Under the pieces are notes generated by a model, which made no database searches, was not told the DNA's origin, and saw only the letters and a list, made by a program, of their open reading frames with translations. The position numbers and the translations under genes are program-made. Below, in pieces: positions 12,701-25,047 of a stretch of 50,251 nt of DNA; positions within the stretch are counted from its first letter, which is position 1, and every line of letters starts with the position of its first letter. Source of the stretch: Ophiosphaerella korrae (taxonomy: Eukaryota > Ascomycota > Dothideomycetes > Pleosporales > Phaeosphaeriaceae); assembly GCA_028456385.1 (NCBI GenBank), contig JALNQF010000306.1, positions 1-50,251 of the forward strand, written 5' to 3'.

Positions 12701-15240
12701 TAGAAAATAGTATTTAGAATATAATATAAACTACTTAAATATATAGTTATACTCTTTAAATTAATAAATATACTAGTAGTATTTTAAGAAAAAATTAATA
12801 TTATACTAAAAGAGTACTTAAATATATTTATATTTATATACTTAGATAATATCTTTATATTTTTAGAAATAGAAGAAGAATATATATAATATATATATAA
12901 AGTACTAGAAAGACTAGTAGAAAATAAATTATTTTTTAAAATAAGAAAATATAAATTCTATATAAAGAAAATAGACCTCTTTAAATTTATTATAGAACTA
13001 AGAAGAATTAAAATAGACTTAGTAAAAATTAAATTAATTAAAGAATACTTAATACTAAAAAACTTATAAAAAGTATAATAGTTTTATAAAAAACTAATAG
13101 TAAGATAGTTTAAAAATATAAAACTATTAACTAAACTTATAAAAAAAGATATACTATTTAAGTAGATAGAAGAATATAATAAAGTATTTAATAAGATTAA
13201 AAGAAAGTTTATAGAAAACCTAGTTATTAGAATATATAACCTAGACCTACTAGTAATAGTAAAAATAGATATATCTAACTTAGTCTATAGAATAGTACTA
13301 ATATAGGAAGACCTAGAGACTAAAAAAGAATACTTAGTTAAATACTTCTCTAAGAAGATAAAAATAGTAGAACTTAACTACTTAATCTATAATAAAGAAA
13401 TACTAGTAATCTATAAAGTATTTAAATAATAGAAAGTATACTTATAAAAAGTAAAGTATAAAAAAAAAGTTTATACTAACTATAAAAATTTTATAAGATT
13501 TATAATAAATAAAGACCTATTATAATATTATACTAGATAGTAAGAATTTCTATTAATATTTAAATTTAAGATTATATATATAAAAAGAAAAGATAACTAG
13601 CTAGTAGATACTTTAAGTAAAAGACTAGATTTATAAAAAAAAGTAAATATAACTAGTATAGTTTTAATTAAAAATAAAGAAAAAAACTTAGTTATAAATA
13701 AATTTAAGATAGCTTTAATATTTAAAAGAAAAAGTAGTAAACTAAAAGAATAGATTTAGAAAAAAATAATAAAAACTTCTAAAGAAATAAAAAAACTAAA
13801 AACTTAAAATAGAATTATAAAAGCTTATAGAAGAATATATATTTTAAAGAAGATTTAGAGAGAATTTATATAATAATTCTATAAACTACTAGTATATAGA
13901 TACTAAAAAATTAAAAAAATACTTAATAAGCTTTTAAGAGACTACTATATTCTAAAAGTAAAATAACTAGTAAAAGAAGTACTATAAAATTATATAAAGT
14001 ATTATAGAAATAAGTATAACTAATATATACTATATAGAATATTATAACTAGTTAAAATATTAGAATACTTTTAGAGAGTTATTATAATAGACCTTATTAT
14101 AAAGTTACTTAAGTAAAAAGACTTAATATTAAAAGTTAAGTATAATAGAATTATAATAATAGTAGATAAACTTATAAAGTACTTATATTTTAGACTATAT
14201 AAAGAAAAGAGTAGAATAGAAGTTACTATATACTAGGTCTTAAAGACTATAGTTAGCTAGTATAGTATTCTAAATAAAATTATTTTAGATAAAGATATAT
14301 AATTTATATTAAAACTATAGAGAATAATAATAGTATAATTAAGAATATAATATTAAATATTAATAGTATATTATCTATAGATAGATAGATAATTAGAATA
14401 AATAAATTAAATAGTAGAGTAGTATTTAAAATACTACTTAACTATAACTAGAATAATTAGGTATAACTACTACTTATAGTATAGTTAGAATATAATAGTA
14501 TAAAGAATATAGTAATAAAAGTATTACTTTTCTTTATAAACTATAGATTTATCTTAATATATACTAGATACTAAGAAATATAGAATCTTAGACTCTAAGA
14601 AAAGAAAACTTTATAAATAAAATAAAAGAGATATATAACTAATTAAAATAAGATACTAAGTTCTTATATAATTATATAATAAAGTATTATAATAAGAAAT
14701 ATAAAAAGAAACTCTAATTTAAAGAGAAGAAAAAAGTATAGTTAATTTAAAAAAATATTAAAAGTAAATAACTTAGCTTAAAGCTAGATTATATAAAAAT
14801 AAAACTATATAAGATTAAGAAAAGAGTTCTACTAGTTATATTTAAATTAAAGCTACTAAATAAAATAAAAATATATCTAACTTTTTATATAGTACTACTT
14901 AAAATAGTACTATAAAAAGTAAAACTACTAGTATATAAAGTAGATACGTATAGAGAATAGAAAAAATAAAAAGTTAAAAAAATCTTAGTATATTAGTTTT
15001 ATAATAAAAAAAACTATAACTTAGTAGAATAGATAAGTATTAGATAAAAAAGAGTAACTATAGAAAAATATATAAAAACTAGAAGATAACTTTAACTACT
15101 TTAAGAAACTAAAAGAGTTTTAAAGTTAAAACTTTCTAGACTACCTAGTAATAAACTAAGAAAACTAATACTACTACTACTAGATAGAAAAGTAATAAGA
15201 GTATCTAATATAATAAGAACTAGAGTAGCTCTAACTATAT
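9758..15240 (+). pseudogene. B1 gag-pol remnant
   Basis: Gag begins soon after the LTR. Two zinc knuckles lie at about 10735-10845, with Cys and His codons read as Tyr. An aspartic protease relic is at about 11920-12240. RT is at about 12480-12960, with the catalytic box read as YLDN at about 12839-12850. RNase H is at about 13240-13450. Integrase spans about 13880-14560: first the zinc-binding part, then a core whose conserved TDGQ-type motif has become a GATA run near 14378. A chromodomain-like YLVEQISI stretch with a lost Trp lies at about 15000-15110, and a Gln/Glu-rich tail ends near 15240. Stops are frequent, nearly all TAA or TAG. Confidence 0.9.
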
Positions 15241-15777
15241 TATTAAGGTCTAACTTAGCCTCTATTATATAAAACTATTTAGATAACTTAGTATTATTAT
15301 AAGCTTTTATTTTATAAAAATACTTAATATAAAAATAAAGCTTTACTAGCTTATAAAAAGTTAACTTATACTTAGCTTTAGCTTTAATAAGTTATAATAA
15401 TAACTATACTTAAGCTCTATTAATAGCTTTCTTTATAGAACTTAGTAAAAAGAGACTATATAGAAATTAAATACTTATACTCTATAAGAGAAATACCTAA
15501 TAATATATACTTATACTAAATATTAGTAAGAATATATTTATTATAATATTTACTATCTTTTAAAGATATAAAGTATAAAAGACCTAGCTTAGTATAATAG
15601 TAATAAAGAAATATCTTAACTTTATTATAAATAATATAAGCTATAAGAAGAAGTTTATTATATTAGAAATAAGAAAGTATAGAGAGTAATAAAGAACTAG
15701 AGATTAATTAAAGAAATAAAACTAATAACTTTAGCTTTAGAATAGAGAAATAGAAATATACTTAAAAGAAAAGATAG
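15241..15777 (+). other. B1 3' untranslated region
   Basis: This lies between the pol tail and the 3' LTR. It is homologous to the 3' regions of B2, B3 and the composite element. It ends in a purine-rich run (TTAAAAGAAAAGATAG, to 15777) that is the likely polypurine tract. No intact frame is present. The antisense frame discussed for B2 is broken here. Confidence 0.7.
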
Positions 15778-16166
15778 TATTATAGTTATAATATAAAGAA
15801 ACTAGATAGAACTAATTAGCTTTATAGTAGAAGATAATAATATATATAACTTATAAGTAGATAAACTTAATTAAATAACTAACTATAACTTTAATACGTA
15901 ATAAATTTATAAATTTATAATCTTAGTAAATATAAAGTTATAAAGCTAATAAAATTTATAAGTATATAGTTAGTAATAATACGTATTATTAGGATAGTAT
16001 TAGTAATCTAATCTCTAACTAAGAACGCTAATATTAATATTATATATATAAATTATTATTATTTATAGTTATTATATAATTACTATATAAGCTTTTATTA
16101 TTAACTTCTAATCTACTAATACTCTAAATAAGTTATTTATAAGTTAACGTAATAGGCCTTATTATA
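15778..16166 (+). repeat. 3' LTR of B1
   Basis: It is 389 bp, the same length as the 5' LTR. The differences I can see are mostly transitions, as expected when RIP is the main cause of divergence. It is followed by the target duplication AGTAT at 16167-16171, where A2 resumes. Confidence 0.92.
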
Positions 16167-16171
16167 AGTAT

Positions 16172-16932
16172 ACTTATTTAAAGTATTTTTATATTAGTAT
16201 AACTTAAAAGTTTTATAAAAAAGTTATTAATAATAAAAATCTTTTTACTACTAGTATTACTTATTTAGTAATTAATATAAAAATATTAAAATTTACTAAA
16301 GAGTATACTTATTATAAAGCTTTATACTTAGTATTAGAATTAGCTAGAAAAAGTAAAGATATTTTAGTATAAGTTTTTAATTATCTTATTACTTTTATTA
16401 ATATTACTTTTTTTTTTACTATTTAGTTTACTATTAGTTTACTTAATAAGTTTATTATAACTAAAAGTACTTTATAAGCTTTATATAGTTCAGCTTTTTA
16501 TAAAACTTTTTTTTACTTATATATCTTATATATTCTATTCTATTATACTTATTTCTTACTTTCTTAAGTATTTACTAATAATTCTATAAATTAGCTTTAA
16601 GTTTCTATATATTTTTACTTACTAAGTAGCTTTTTTATTTTACTAAGTACTTTTAGAAAAAGTATATACTTTAGAAAGTATTTTATTTTATCTTATTTCT
16701 AAATATCTTTATAAGTTTTTAACTTTAAACTTATTATTTTTATCTTTCTAATATTATAATTATTATTATACTAGTATTTTTTACTTAGCTAGTTTTAGTA
16801 AGCTTATATAAAACTTAGAGTATACTTTAGTATTTTTAAGTAGTTTTAATATCTTTATAAATAGCTTATTATTTTCTTTAACTAAAAATAATATAACTTT
16901 AATATAGTCTAGTCTTTTACTAAGTTACTTTA
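16172..16932 (-). pseudogene. A2 pol 3' end remnant (late integrase to chromodomain)
   Basis: It is the reverse complement of A1 about 4580-5390. Read on the minus strand from 16932, it covers the end of the integrase and its linker. The chromodomain follows at about 16540-16690 (lysine-rich, then GYLVS-like and a lost Trp before the Glu-Pro region), then the start of the 3' UTR. It is truncated on its 5' side at 16932 by a B LTR. The stops are TAA and TAG. Confidence 0.85.
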
Positions 16933-17356
16933 TATAATAAGGTTTTTTAAGTTAACTTTCTAAAAACTTATTAGAGTATTAGTAGATTAAAAAGTAATAA
17001 TATAATAACTATAAATAATAGTTAATTTATATATATAATATTAAATATTAGTATTCTAGGCTAAAGATTAGATTACTAATACTATCTTAATAATACGTAT
17101 TACTACTAACTATATACTTATAGATTCTATTAGCTTTATAACTTTATACTTACTAAGATTATAAATTTATAAATTTATTACGTATTAGCTTTATAACTTT
17201 ATATTTACTAAGATTATAAATTTATAAATTTATTACGTATCTAAGTTATAGTTAGTTTCTTAATTAGGTTTATTTACCTATAAGTTATATATATTGTTAT
17301 TTCTTACTATAAAGCTAATTAGTTCTATTTAGTTTTTTCTTATTATAACTATAATA
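16933..17356 (-). repeat. Lone family B LTR on the A2/C junction
   Basis: This is a B-type LTR of 424 bp on the minus strand (element-sense start at 17356, TATTATAGTTATAATAAG). It contains two copies of the module TTAGCTTTATAACTTTATA... (about 17130-17240). No internal B sequence adjoins it. The left flank is CTTTA and the right flank TTATA, which do not form a convincing target duplication. The two sides belong to different elements in opposite orientation, so it is not a simple solo LTR. Confidence 0.88.
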
Positions 17357-18456
17357 TTATATCTATATAGTATACTTTAATAATATACTTATATATACTT
17401 ATAGTAATAATATTATACTATATTAGTATACTATCTACTTTATATTAGTAGTACTAAAAAAAGTAAAACTTTTTATAAACCTATAGAAGTATACTTTTAT
17501 ATCTAATAAAGTATATTTTCTAAGCTTTATTATTATAAAGTATAGTATATATACTAAACCTAAGTATATTAAGACTATTATATAATAGCTAAAGCTTATA
17601 AGTATTAAAAAACTATAGTTATTTTTAGGTTTTATAAACTTTTACTAAAGATTTATTAAAAAGTATACTTATAAAATAGCTTTTTTTATAAACTTATTAT
17701 AAAGAAAGTAAAAATTCTATTAGCTTAGTATAGTATAAAAAGCTTTTAAATAACTTAAAGTATACTTTATAAGTATACTTATTTTATACTACTATAACCT
17801 AGTACTACTTATTTACTTAAAGATAGATATAATAACTTTTATAATCTCTAGGATCTTATCTTAGCTCTACCTAGATAGAAAATAGTACCTAGTTACTTTT
17901 ACTTCTAGAAAACTATAAAAAGTAGAATTAAACTATAAAATATATAATACTAAACTTCTAGCTATTATTTATAGTTTTAAATAGTATAAATACTACTTTA
18001 AAAGTATATAGTATATAATTTAAGTACTTATAAATTATAATAACTTATACTTAATATATATTATATATTAGCTAAACTTATATAAAGTATACTAAGCTAT
18101 ATACTTAAGAGCTTTTAATTTTAAAGTAAAATACTAAGCTAGTAAGTTAAATCTTATAGATAGCTCTTTAAAGAGATATAACTATAAGTAAAAGAACTTA
18201 TTACTAGTATACTTATTACTTACTTTTTAAGAGAAATTATAACTAGTAAGCTTAGTAGCTAAAGTAAAGATAACTAGTAAAGTAAAAAGATCTATAACTA
18301 AGTTAAGCTTAGAAAGTATATATAAAACGTATAGTACTAGAGACTATAGTACTAAAAGAATTCTTACTACTAACGCTATAGAATATATACTATATATACT
18401 ATACTTAATAGCTAAAGAGTTAGTTAGTAGTAAACGTATATTAGTAAAGTCTAAAG
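17357..18456 (+). pseudogene. C pol remnant, part 1 (RT end, RNase H)
   Basis: The frame opens with VYFNNILIY near 17370, the relic of the YxDD box and its downstream strand. It continues through FLSFI to FLGFINFY near 17612, a signature of the RT/RNase H connection in Ty3/Gypsy elements. RNase H follows at about 17750-18020. The rest, to 18456, is the linker before integrase. The original reading frame can be followed with TAA/TAG stops in place of Gln, Trp and Arg codons. It is truncated at the 5' end by the LTR at 17356. Confidence 0.86.
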
Positions 18457-18879
18457 TATAATAGGCCTCCTATTATCGACTATAGGAACCTATCTAGAGA
18501 GGCTAGTAGATTAAGAGATAATAATAAAAGTTCGTGTTAAGATCTATAATAACTATAAATAATAGAAGATATTTTGCAACTATCTTGTATTAGCGTTCTA
18601 TAGTTAAAGGATTAAATTACTAATACTATCCTAATAATACATATTACTAGTAACTATATACTTACTATAATCTATAATCTATATTTACTAAGATTAATAG
18701 ATTATAGATTAGCCTAATCCGCGATCTACTATTGCTAAGAGTCTATAGATTATAGATTACTCTAAGTATCCTAATTATATATAGCTTCCTAGTTAGACTT
18801 ATAGCCTTTAGAGTTATATAAGACTAGGCTTATAGGATTAATTAGTTCTATCTATAGATCTTCTATTACTACTATAACA
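18457..18879 (-). repeat. 3' LTR of B2
   Basis: It runs from TATAATAGGCCTCC (element end) to ACTATAACA (element start, i.e. TGTTATAGT in sense). It is the type c LTR, whose U3 carries inverted repeats built from ATCTATAATC and its complement. It holds an unmutated CCGCGATC where the partner LTR reads CTATAATC, showing strand- and copy-specific RIP. Confidence 0.93.
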
Positions 18880-18896
18880 CTATCTCCTTTCCTAAA
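18880..18896 (-). other. Polypurine tract of B2
   Basis: On the minus strand this reads as a purine-rich run, TTAGGAAAGGAGATAG, ending directly at the LTR start TGTTATAG. Its place and composition fit the plus-strand primer site of an LTR retrotransposon. The equivalent runs precede the 3' LTRs of the other B copies. Confidence 0.7.
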
Positions 18897-19449
18897 TAGG
18901 TCCTCGTTTATCTATCCTAGAGCTAAAGTTATTAGTCTAGTTTCTTTGTTAATATAGAGTTCTTTATCCTCTCTAATACCTATTTTATCTATACGTTGTT
19001 ACTATCTTCTTACTAATTATATATTGCGCAATAGTATAAAGATATTTTCTTATTCTTATTATACTTCTCCTAAGTTAAACCCTAAGTCTCTTCCTTATAT
19101 TATTTCCGCAAATAATAGTAGAGCTTATAAGGTATATATTTGCGTAAATATACGTAGTTCTTATAACGTGTCTAGTATTTCTCTTTCTAAGTATATATTT
19201 ATTACACTTATTCTTACGTCTAGGCTTAATAATAATAGAGAAAGCTATTAACTAGACTTAAGAGAAATTACTATCTTAAATTGTAGAGGCTAAAGCTAAG
19301 CGCAAGCGTATCTAGGAGCTTGCGTAGAGTAAGCTAGTAGAGAATTAAGCTTATCTCTCTTATCTTTATAAGATAAAGGCCTTAAATAATAAGAAATTAG
19401 CTAAGTAGTTAGTAGCTCTAGAAGCTAAGCTAGATCTAGATAAAGCGTT
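18897..19449 (-). other. B2 3' untranslated region
   Basis: This is about 550 bases between the pol tail and the polypurine tract. No known domain appears on the element strand. An antisense frame without stops lies at 19024-19251 and is listed separately. The homologous stretch in the composite element (about 42400-42934) aligns mainly with transitions. Confidence 0.65.
19024..19251 (+). other. Antisense open frame in the B2 3' region (75 codons)
   Basis: This is the longest uninterrupted frame on this side of the window, and it runs opposite to the element. It starts MRNSIKIF and ends NNNRESY. It has no signal peptide, membrane segment or family I recognise, and its composition (Ser, Tyr, Asn, Ile) is what RIP-mutated DNA gives. 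A counterpart of 76 codons lies at 42563-42793 on the minus strand in the same element position, with the same end and mainly transition-type differences. B1 and B3 do not keep it open. Some LTR elements carry antisense extra frames between pol and the 3' LTR, so a relic is possible, but chance is the simpler reading. Confidence 0.2.
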
Positions 19450-22400
19450 TAGTGTTACTATAGTAGGTCCTACGCTAGACGTCTCTATTATCTCTTTATC
19501 TATTGTTAGTAGTGTTAGTTCTCTTAGTTCGCCGCTAGGCGTTCTAGAAGGTTTTAACTTTAGTAGTCCTCTAGTTTCTTAAAGTAATTAAGGTTATCTT
19601 CTAGTTCCTATATTTTCTCCTATAGTTGTCCTTTTTTATCTATACCTATCTATTTTACTAAGTAGTAGTTCTTACTATTATAGAACTAGTATTATAGAAT
19701 TTCTTTAACTTCCTATTCTTCTTATTCCCTATACGTATCTACTTTGTATACTAGTAGTTCTACTTCTTATAATACTTGTTCTAGTAGAGCTACGTAGAAT
19801 ATTAGGTATATCTTTATCTTATTTAGTAGCTTTAGTCTAAATATAACTAGTAAGATTTTCTTCTTAATTTTATATAGTCCTATCTTAACGTAGTCTAGTT
19901 TTAAACTAGGTCGTTTACTCTTAATATTCTTCCTAACTAACTATACTTTTTCTCCCTCTCTAAATTAAGGTCTCTATTTATACTTCTTATTATAGTATTT
20001 TACTATTTAATCGTGTAAGAATTCTATATCCTATCTTAGTTAATTATATATATCTCTTAGTCTATTAACGAAGTTTTCTACTCTTAGGGACTAAGATATT
20101 TCTATTCTTAGTATTCTATATATACTAGGTTTAAATCTATAGTTTGTAAAAAAGGGTAATACTCCTATTACTATATTCTTTACGCTGTTATATACTAACT
20201 ATACTATAGGTAGTAGCTATACCTAGTTATTTTAGTTATAGTTAAAGTAGTATCTTAGATACTATTCTACTATCTAATTTATTCGTTCTAATTGTCTATC
20301 TGTCTACAGGTAATATACTATAGATATTACGTACTTAATTCCTAATTATACTGTTATTATTTCCTATAGTTTTAATATAAATCTTACATCTCTATCTATA
20401 ATAATCTTGTCTAGTAGTCTATATTAACTAATTATAGTTCCTAGAACCTAGTATATAGTAACCTCTATCCTACTTCTCTCTTTATATAGTCTAAAGTATA
20501 TATACTTTATAAATTTATCTACTATTATTAGGATTCTATCGTATTTAACTCCTAATATTAGGTCCTTAGACTTTAGTAACTTCGTAATAAAGTCTATCGT
20601 AATAACTCCTTATAGTTATTCTAGTACTTCTACTAGTTGTAATATTCTATATAGTGCGTGTCTATTATACTTATTCTTCTAATATTCTATATAGTCTTAT
20701 AGTACCTCTATTACTAGTTATCTTACTTTTAGGATATAGTAATCTTATAGTAACTTATCTAGAGTCTTATTAATCCCTTAGTATCTATATACTAGTAGTT
20801 TATAAAACTATCGTACGAATTCTCTTTAGATTTTCTTTAGAATATATATTCTTCTATATACTTATACAAGTCCTTTATAGATCTCTAGTTTATCTATTTC
20901 TTTAGATACTTCTTATATTATTTTCTAAATCTATTTGTCTAGCTTACTACTCTTTCTCTTAAGTATTATAGCTATTTTAAGTGTATTTAGGACTAAGTAT
21001 CTTTCTTTATTTTTAACTAGAACTATACTAGTAGCGTTTACCTCTTCTTATAAGTCTAGTCTTCTACTAAAGGCGTCTACAAATTAATTGTCTTTACCCT
21101 TTATATATATAATTTCTAAGTTAAATATTAATAAGTACTCTTACTATCTTATATAGCGTTATAATAATTCCTTATTTATTATAAATCCTATAAGATTCTT
21201 ATAGTCTATATAGACTTTTATCTAGTATTTTACTCCTTGTAAATATACTCTCTATTATTTAAATACTTTGTAGATTACTAGTATCTCCTTGTTATAGATT
21301 AGGTAGTTAAGTTCTACTATCTTTATTTTCTTAGAGAAGTATTTAACTAAGTATTCTTTTTTAGTCTCTAGGTCTTCTTGTATTAGTACTATACTATAGA
21401 CTAAATTAGATACGTCTATTTTTACTATTACTAGTAGTTCTAGGTTATATATTCTAATAACTAGGTTTTCTATAAACTTTCTCTTAATCTTGTTAAATAC
21501 TTTGTCGCACTCCTTAGTCTATTTAAACAGCGTGTCCTTTTTTATAAGTCTTGTTATTAGTTCTATATCTTTAGACTATCCTACTATTAACTTCCTATAG
21601 AAGTTAGCTAGCCTATAGAATTATTATACTTCCTTTAGGTTTTTTAGTGTTAGCTATTTATTAATTAAGTTAATCTTTTCTAGGTTAATCTTAATTTTTC
21701 CTAGTTTAATAATAAATCTAAGGAAGTCTATTTCCTTTATATAGAACTCGCATTTTCTTATCTTAAGAAATATTTTAGCTTCTACTAGTTTCTTTAGTAC
21801 TTTATATATATATTACACGTGTTCTTCTTCTATTTCTAAGAATATAAGGATATCGTCTAAGTACGCGAATATAAATATATCTAAGTATTCTCTTAGTACT
21901 ATGTTAATTCTCTCCTAGAATACTACTAGTACGTTTATTAAACTAAATAGTATAACTAAATATTTATATAGTCTATATTATATTCTAAACGCTATTTTCT
22001 ACTTATCTCTTTTCTTAATTCTAATTTAGTAGTAGGCGTTTTAGATATCTAGCTTCGTAAAGATCTTTACTTTTTATAGTCTATCTTATATTCTATCTAT
22101 TTATAGTAGTAGGTATTAGTTCTTGTTTATAATTACGTTAGTTTTTCTAAAATCTACGCAAAGCCTTTTATTATTTATTCTTTTTTTATCTATAAATATA
22201 AGTCTATATACTACTAAGGATTTAGATTCTCTTATCTATTCTTTTTTTATTACAGTCTAAATAAACGCTAATTTAATCTTAGATTCTTCTTCTGTTTTTT
22301 AGTAGACTAGGCTCTATCCTAAGTTTCTTCTTTCTTCTAGTTCTATCGCTAAGTCCTATAGTTAATATTCTAGAAGGTAGTCTTCTAGCTCTATAAGCTA

Positions 22401-25047
22401 TTCTTCCTATTTCTTATATTCTTCTAGGAATTCTCCTTTATAGGTACTTATGTTAGCTTTTAACGTATTAGTTTTACTATAACTAATTTTTCCTATTCTC
22501 TAATTAATGTATAGGTTAGTTATTTATAACTATAGTATTCCTAATATTATATCTTATTTGTTATTAATTATTGTTATATCTATAACTATATTTTTAATTG
22601 TTATCTCTTCTAATTTAAACGTAGAGGGAACTGTCTCGAACCTAATAGGTTCTTAGAATAGTTTTCCTTTAATTATACTTAGTTATTAAAGGTATTTCTT
22701 TATTATATACTTTATTCCTTGTATTTCTACAAACTTCTTTAATATAAAGTTTCTTATAGCTCTACTATTAATTATTAATCGTACTTTCTTTTCTTAATAT
22801 GTACCTATTTTTATAATATATAGGCCTCTTATACCTTCTAACTATTTTTATTTAGGCTCTTTTATAAACTATCTATCTTTTTAAGGCTATAGCCCTATCT
22901 TAAGCTTATATTCTTTGTATCTTAGATATTTATTATATATACATTTGTACTATAGTCTTCTTTAGATATATTTCTTTAATAGTTTTAGGCTAGGTCTTAC
23001 TACTACGTATCTATTTTCTAAGATTATCTCCTATCCTTAGATATCTTTTACTAGAATTACTCTTATATAGTCGTAGCCTTTTCTTCTTATAAGCTATATA
23101 CTATTATTTACTTTAGGGTTCCTATATATAATATAATTCTTATCTAAGTATAATATCTATAATACTTTAAAGTATACTAGATACTTTAGATCTATTATCT
23201 TGTTATCCCCTTCCTAGTACTTATCTTTACTAGGTACGTCTATTATTAAGATATAGTATACTACTAGTACTCTTAGTATATAGGCTTCGTTAATCTATTA
23301 CGTTTTTCTTATAAGGTGCTACTACTCTCCTTATATAGGTATTCTTCCTACTACAACTATATATTACTTTATCTATTCTTAAAATAGCGTAAACTTTATT
23401 TCTTTAGGATTGCGTTTTTTCTAGTCTTCGTACGCTTCCTCTATACTTATAACTAGTAAGTATTTCTAAACAAACTTCTATTCTTTATTATATTCTTCTA
23501 TATCTATAGTTATATAGCTATTATAGCTATATATTATTAGCTAGGTATACTCTATACTTCTTATACTATCTTATCTCTTACTTCCTTATAGTCCTTTAGA
23601 GGTAGCTATAGTAGTCTCTTTATCTAGTACTAGTCCTTTAGCCTAGATTAATAGTACTAAGGGCTCTTCCCTTTCTAAGTCTTCTATTAGTAGGTCTATT
23701 ATATATACTATATCTTCTAGCTACGCTTTTATTCTTTCTTTTATTACTACTACTCTATATCTCTATTATAAGAAGTATCTTACTTCCTATTTACTAGAAA
23801 GATATATATAGTAGTCGTCTTTATAACAAAAGGTCTAATAGAGTATTATATATTATATTTCTTTACTCCTAGCTACTTTCTCTTAAGGTTTAGCCTATAC
23901 TTATAGTGCTTCCTTCTTTTTCTTAGTTATTTTTAACTAAGTTTCTTTCTTTAGGTTTTTATTCTTATAGTCCTTTATAAAGTGTCCTAGTTTCCTATAT
24001 TTATAGTATACTATATCCTTCTTTAACTTAGATCTATAATTCCTTATATAGTAGCCTAGTTTACTATAGTTAAAGTACGTAAAGTCTTTATTCTTCTTTT
24101 TTCTCTTATCCTTGTTAGCATTAAAGATTATAAGGTCTTCTTTATCTTAGTTCTAGACGTAACTCCTATATTTGTTTTTCTTCTATTCTTAAAGATTATT
24201 ATTAATTTGTATTACCTATTACTTTAGGGCTTCTAGTATTTGTAGTTTTTCTATATATATTATCTTGTATTAGATCTTTAAGTTAAGTCCTTGTTTAAAT
24301 TGTAATATTAAGGCTAACTCGTTCTATTCTATATTTTAGGATAGTTACTTAAATTATAATACATACTTTAGAATACTCTAATTCTATATAAGCTTTTCTA
24401 GCTATTCTTTAGCTTATTAGGTAATATCTATATCCCTAAATACTACTCTTATTCGTTTAGTAAAGTATTCGTAACTTCTAAAGATAGCTCTAGTTTTGTC
24501 CTTCTAGGTTATTAGAGAGTATATCGTATAATCTATCTAGTAAGGCTTATACTATCTTATTACGTTTTCTTTAAGGTATAACCTAATATATATTACCTTC
24601 TTTTCTTCTATATCAAAGTATAGTACTTGTACATCTATCTAGAGTTATACTAAAGTAATAAAGGGTCTTAGTTTCTCTCTTGTTCTATCGAACTTTTTAA
24701 GAATAGGTATCTTAGGTAGTTTCTTTATTATACTTATTACTAGGCGTTATATAATTAGTTCTATTTAGTTCTATCCTTTAATTATAGCCTTAATCTATAC
24801 TTTGTTCTATTTCGCGTAATCTTATAGTTCTTTGTTCTATATTTCTAGAGCGTTAATTACTATCTTTATATCTTCTTTATCTAAAATTAGATTGTTAATT
24901 TAGTCTTTAATTATTTCCTATATAGTACTATTAGACTCGTAACTACTCTTTAGGGCTTTGCTTATTTTAGTTAAACTTTCTACTATTGTATTAGCTAGAC
25001 TATACGTTACTTACGCTTTACTTCTCGTAATAACTAGATTAGCAAGG
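19450..25047 (-). pseudogene. B2 gag-pol remnant with intact YLDD
   Basis: Read on the minus strand from 25047: gag, then two zinc knuckles at about 23970-24090, where one His codon (HF after LG) survives. The protease relic is at about 22480-22800. RT is at about 21700-22330, with an intact catalytic box YLDD at 21852-21863. RNase H is at about 21290-21450, and integrase at about 20150-20840, whose TDRQLERI stretch (about 20281-20310) keeps much of the conserved motif. The chromodomain-like part is at about 19600-19740. A Gln/Glu-rich tail runs to about 19450. Stops are common, mostly TAG for Trp and TAA/TAG for Gln. It is the best copy for rebuilding a family alignment. Confidence 0.92.

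Larger units (their letters stand above)
9369..16166 (+). mobile_element. Family B Ty3/Gypsy chromovirus, copy B1, full length
   Basis: This is a complete but dead element of 6798 bp inserted in A2. It has two 389-bp LTRs (9369-9757 and 15778-16166), a gag-pol relic between them, and a perfect 5-bp target duplication AGTAT. It is heavily mutated by RIP and no frame survives. Its LTR is the shortest of the B types, with a single copy of the roughly 55-bp U3 module that the lone LTR at 16933 carries twice. Confidence 0.95.
8721..16932 (-). mobile_element. Family A copy A2, 3' part only, interrupted by B1
   Basis: Reading the minus strand, the sequence matches A1 from its late integrase region through the chromodomain and 3' UTR into the 3' LTR. 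Two pieces exist, 8721-9368 and 16167-16932, separated by element B1 with the target duplication AGTAT on both sides (9364-9368 and 16167-16171). The 5' two thirds of the element are missing. At 16932 it stops abruptly at a family B LTR, and what follows is a different element (C) on the plus strand. It is more mutated than A1 or A3. Confidence 0.9.

Noticed and set aside
14371..14392. GATA tetranucleotide microsatellite
   Set aside because: It matches the codons of the integrase motif mutated by RIP and sits at the same protein position in the other copies.
16933..17356. A simple solo LTR
   Set aside because: The two flanks belong to different elements in opposite orientation and show no target duplication.
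19024..19251. A real host gene on the plus strand
   Set aside because: It lies wholly inside element B2, antisense, has RIP-shaped composition, no recognisable domain, and is not open in B1 or B3.
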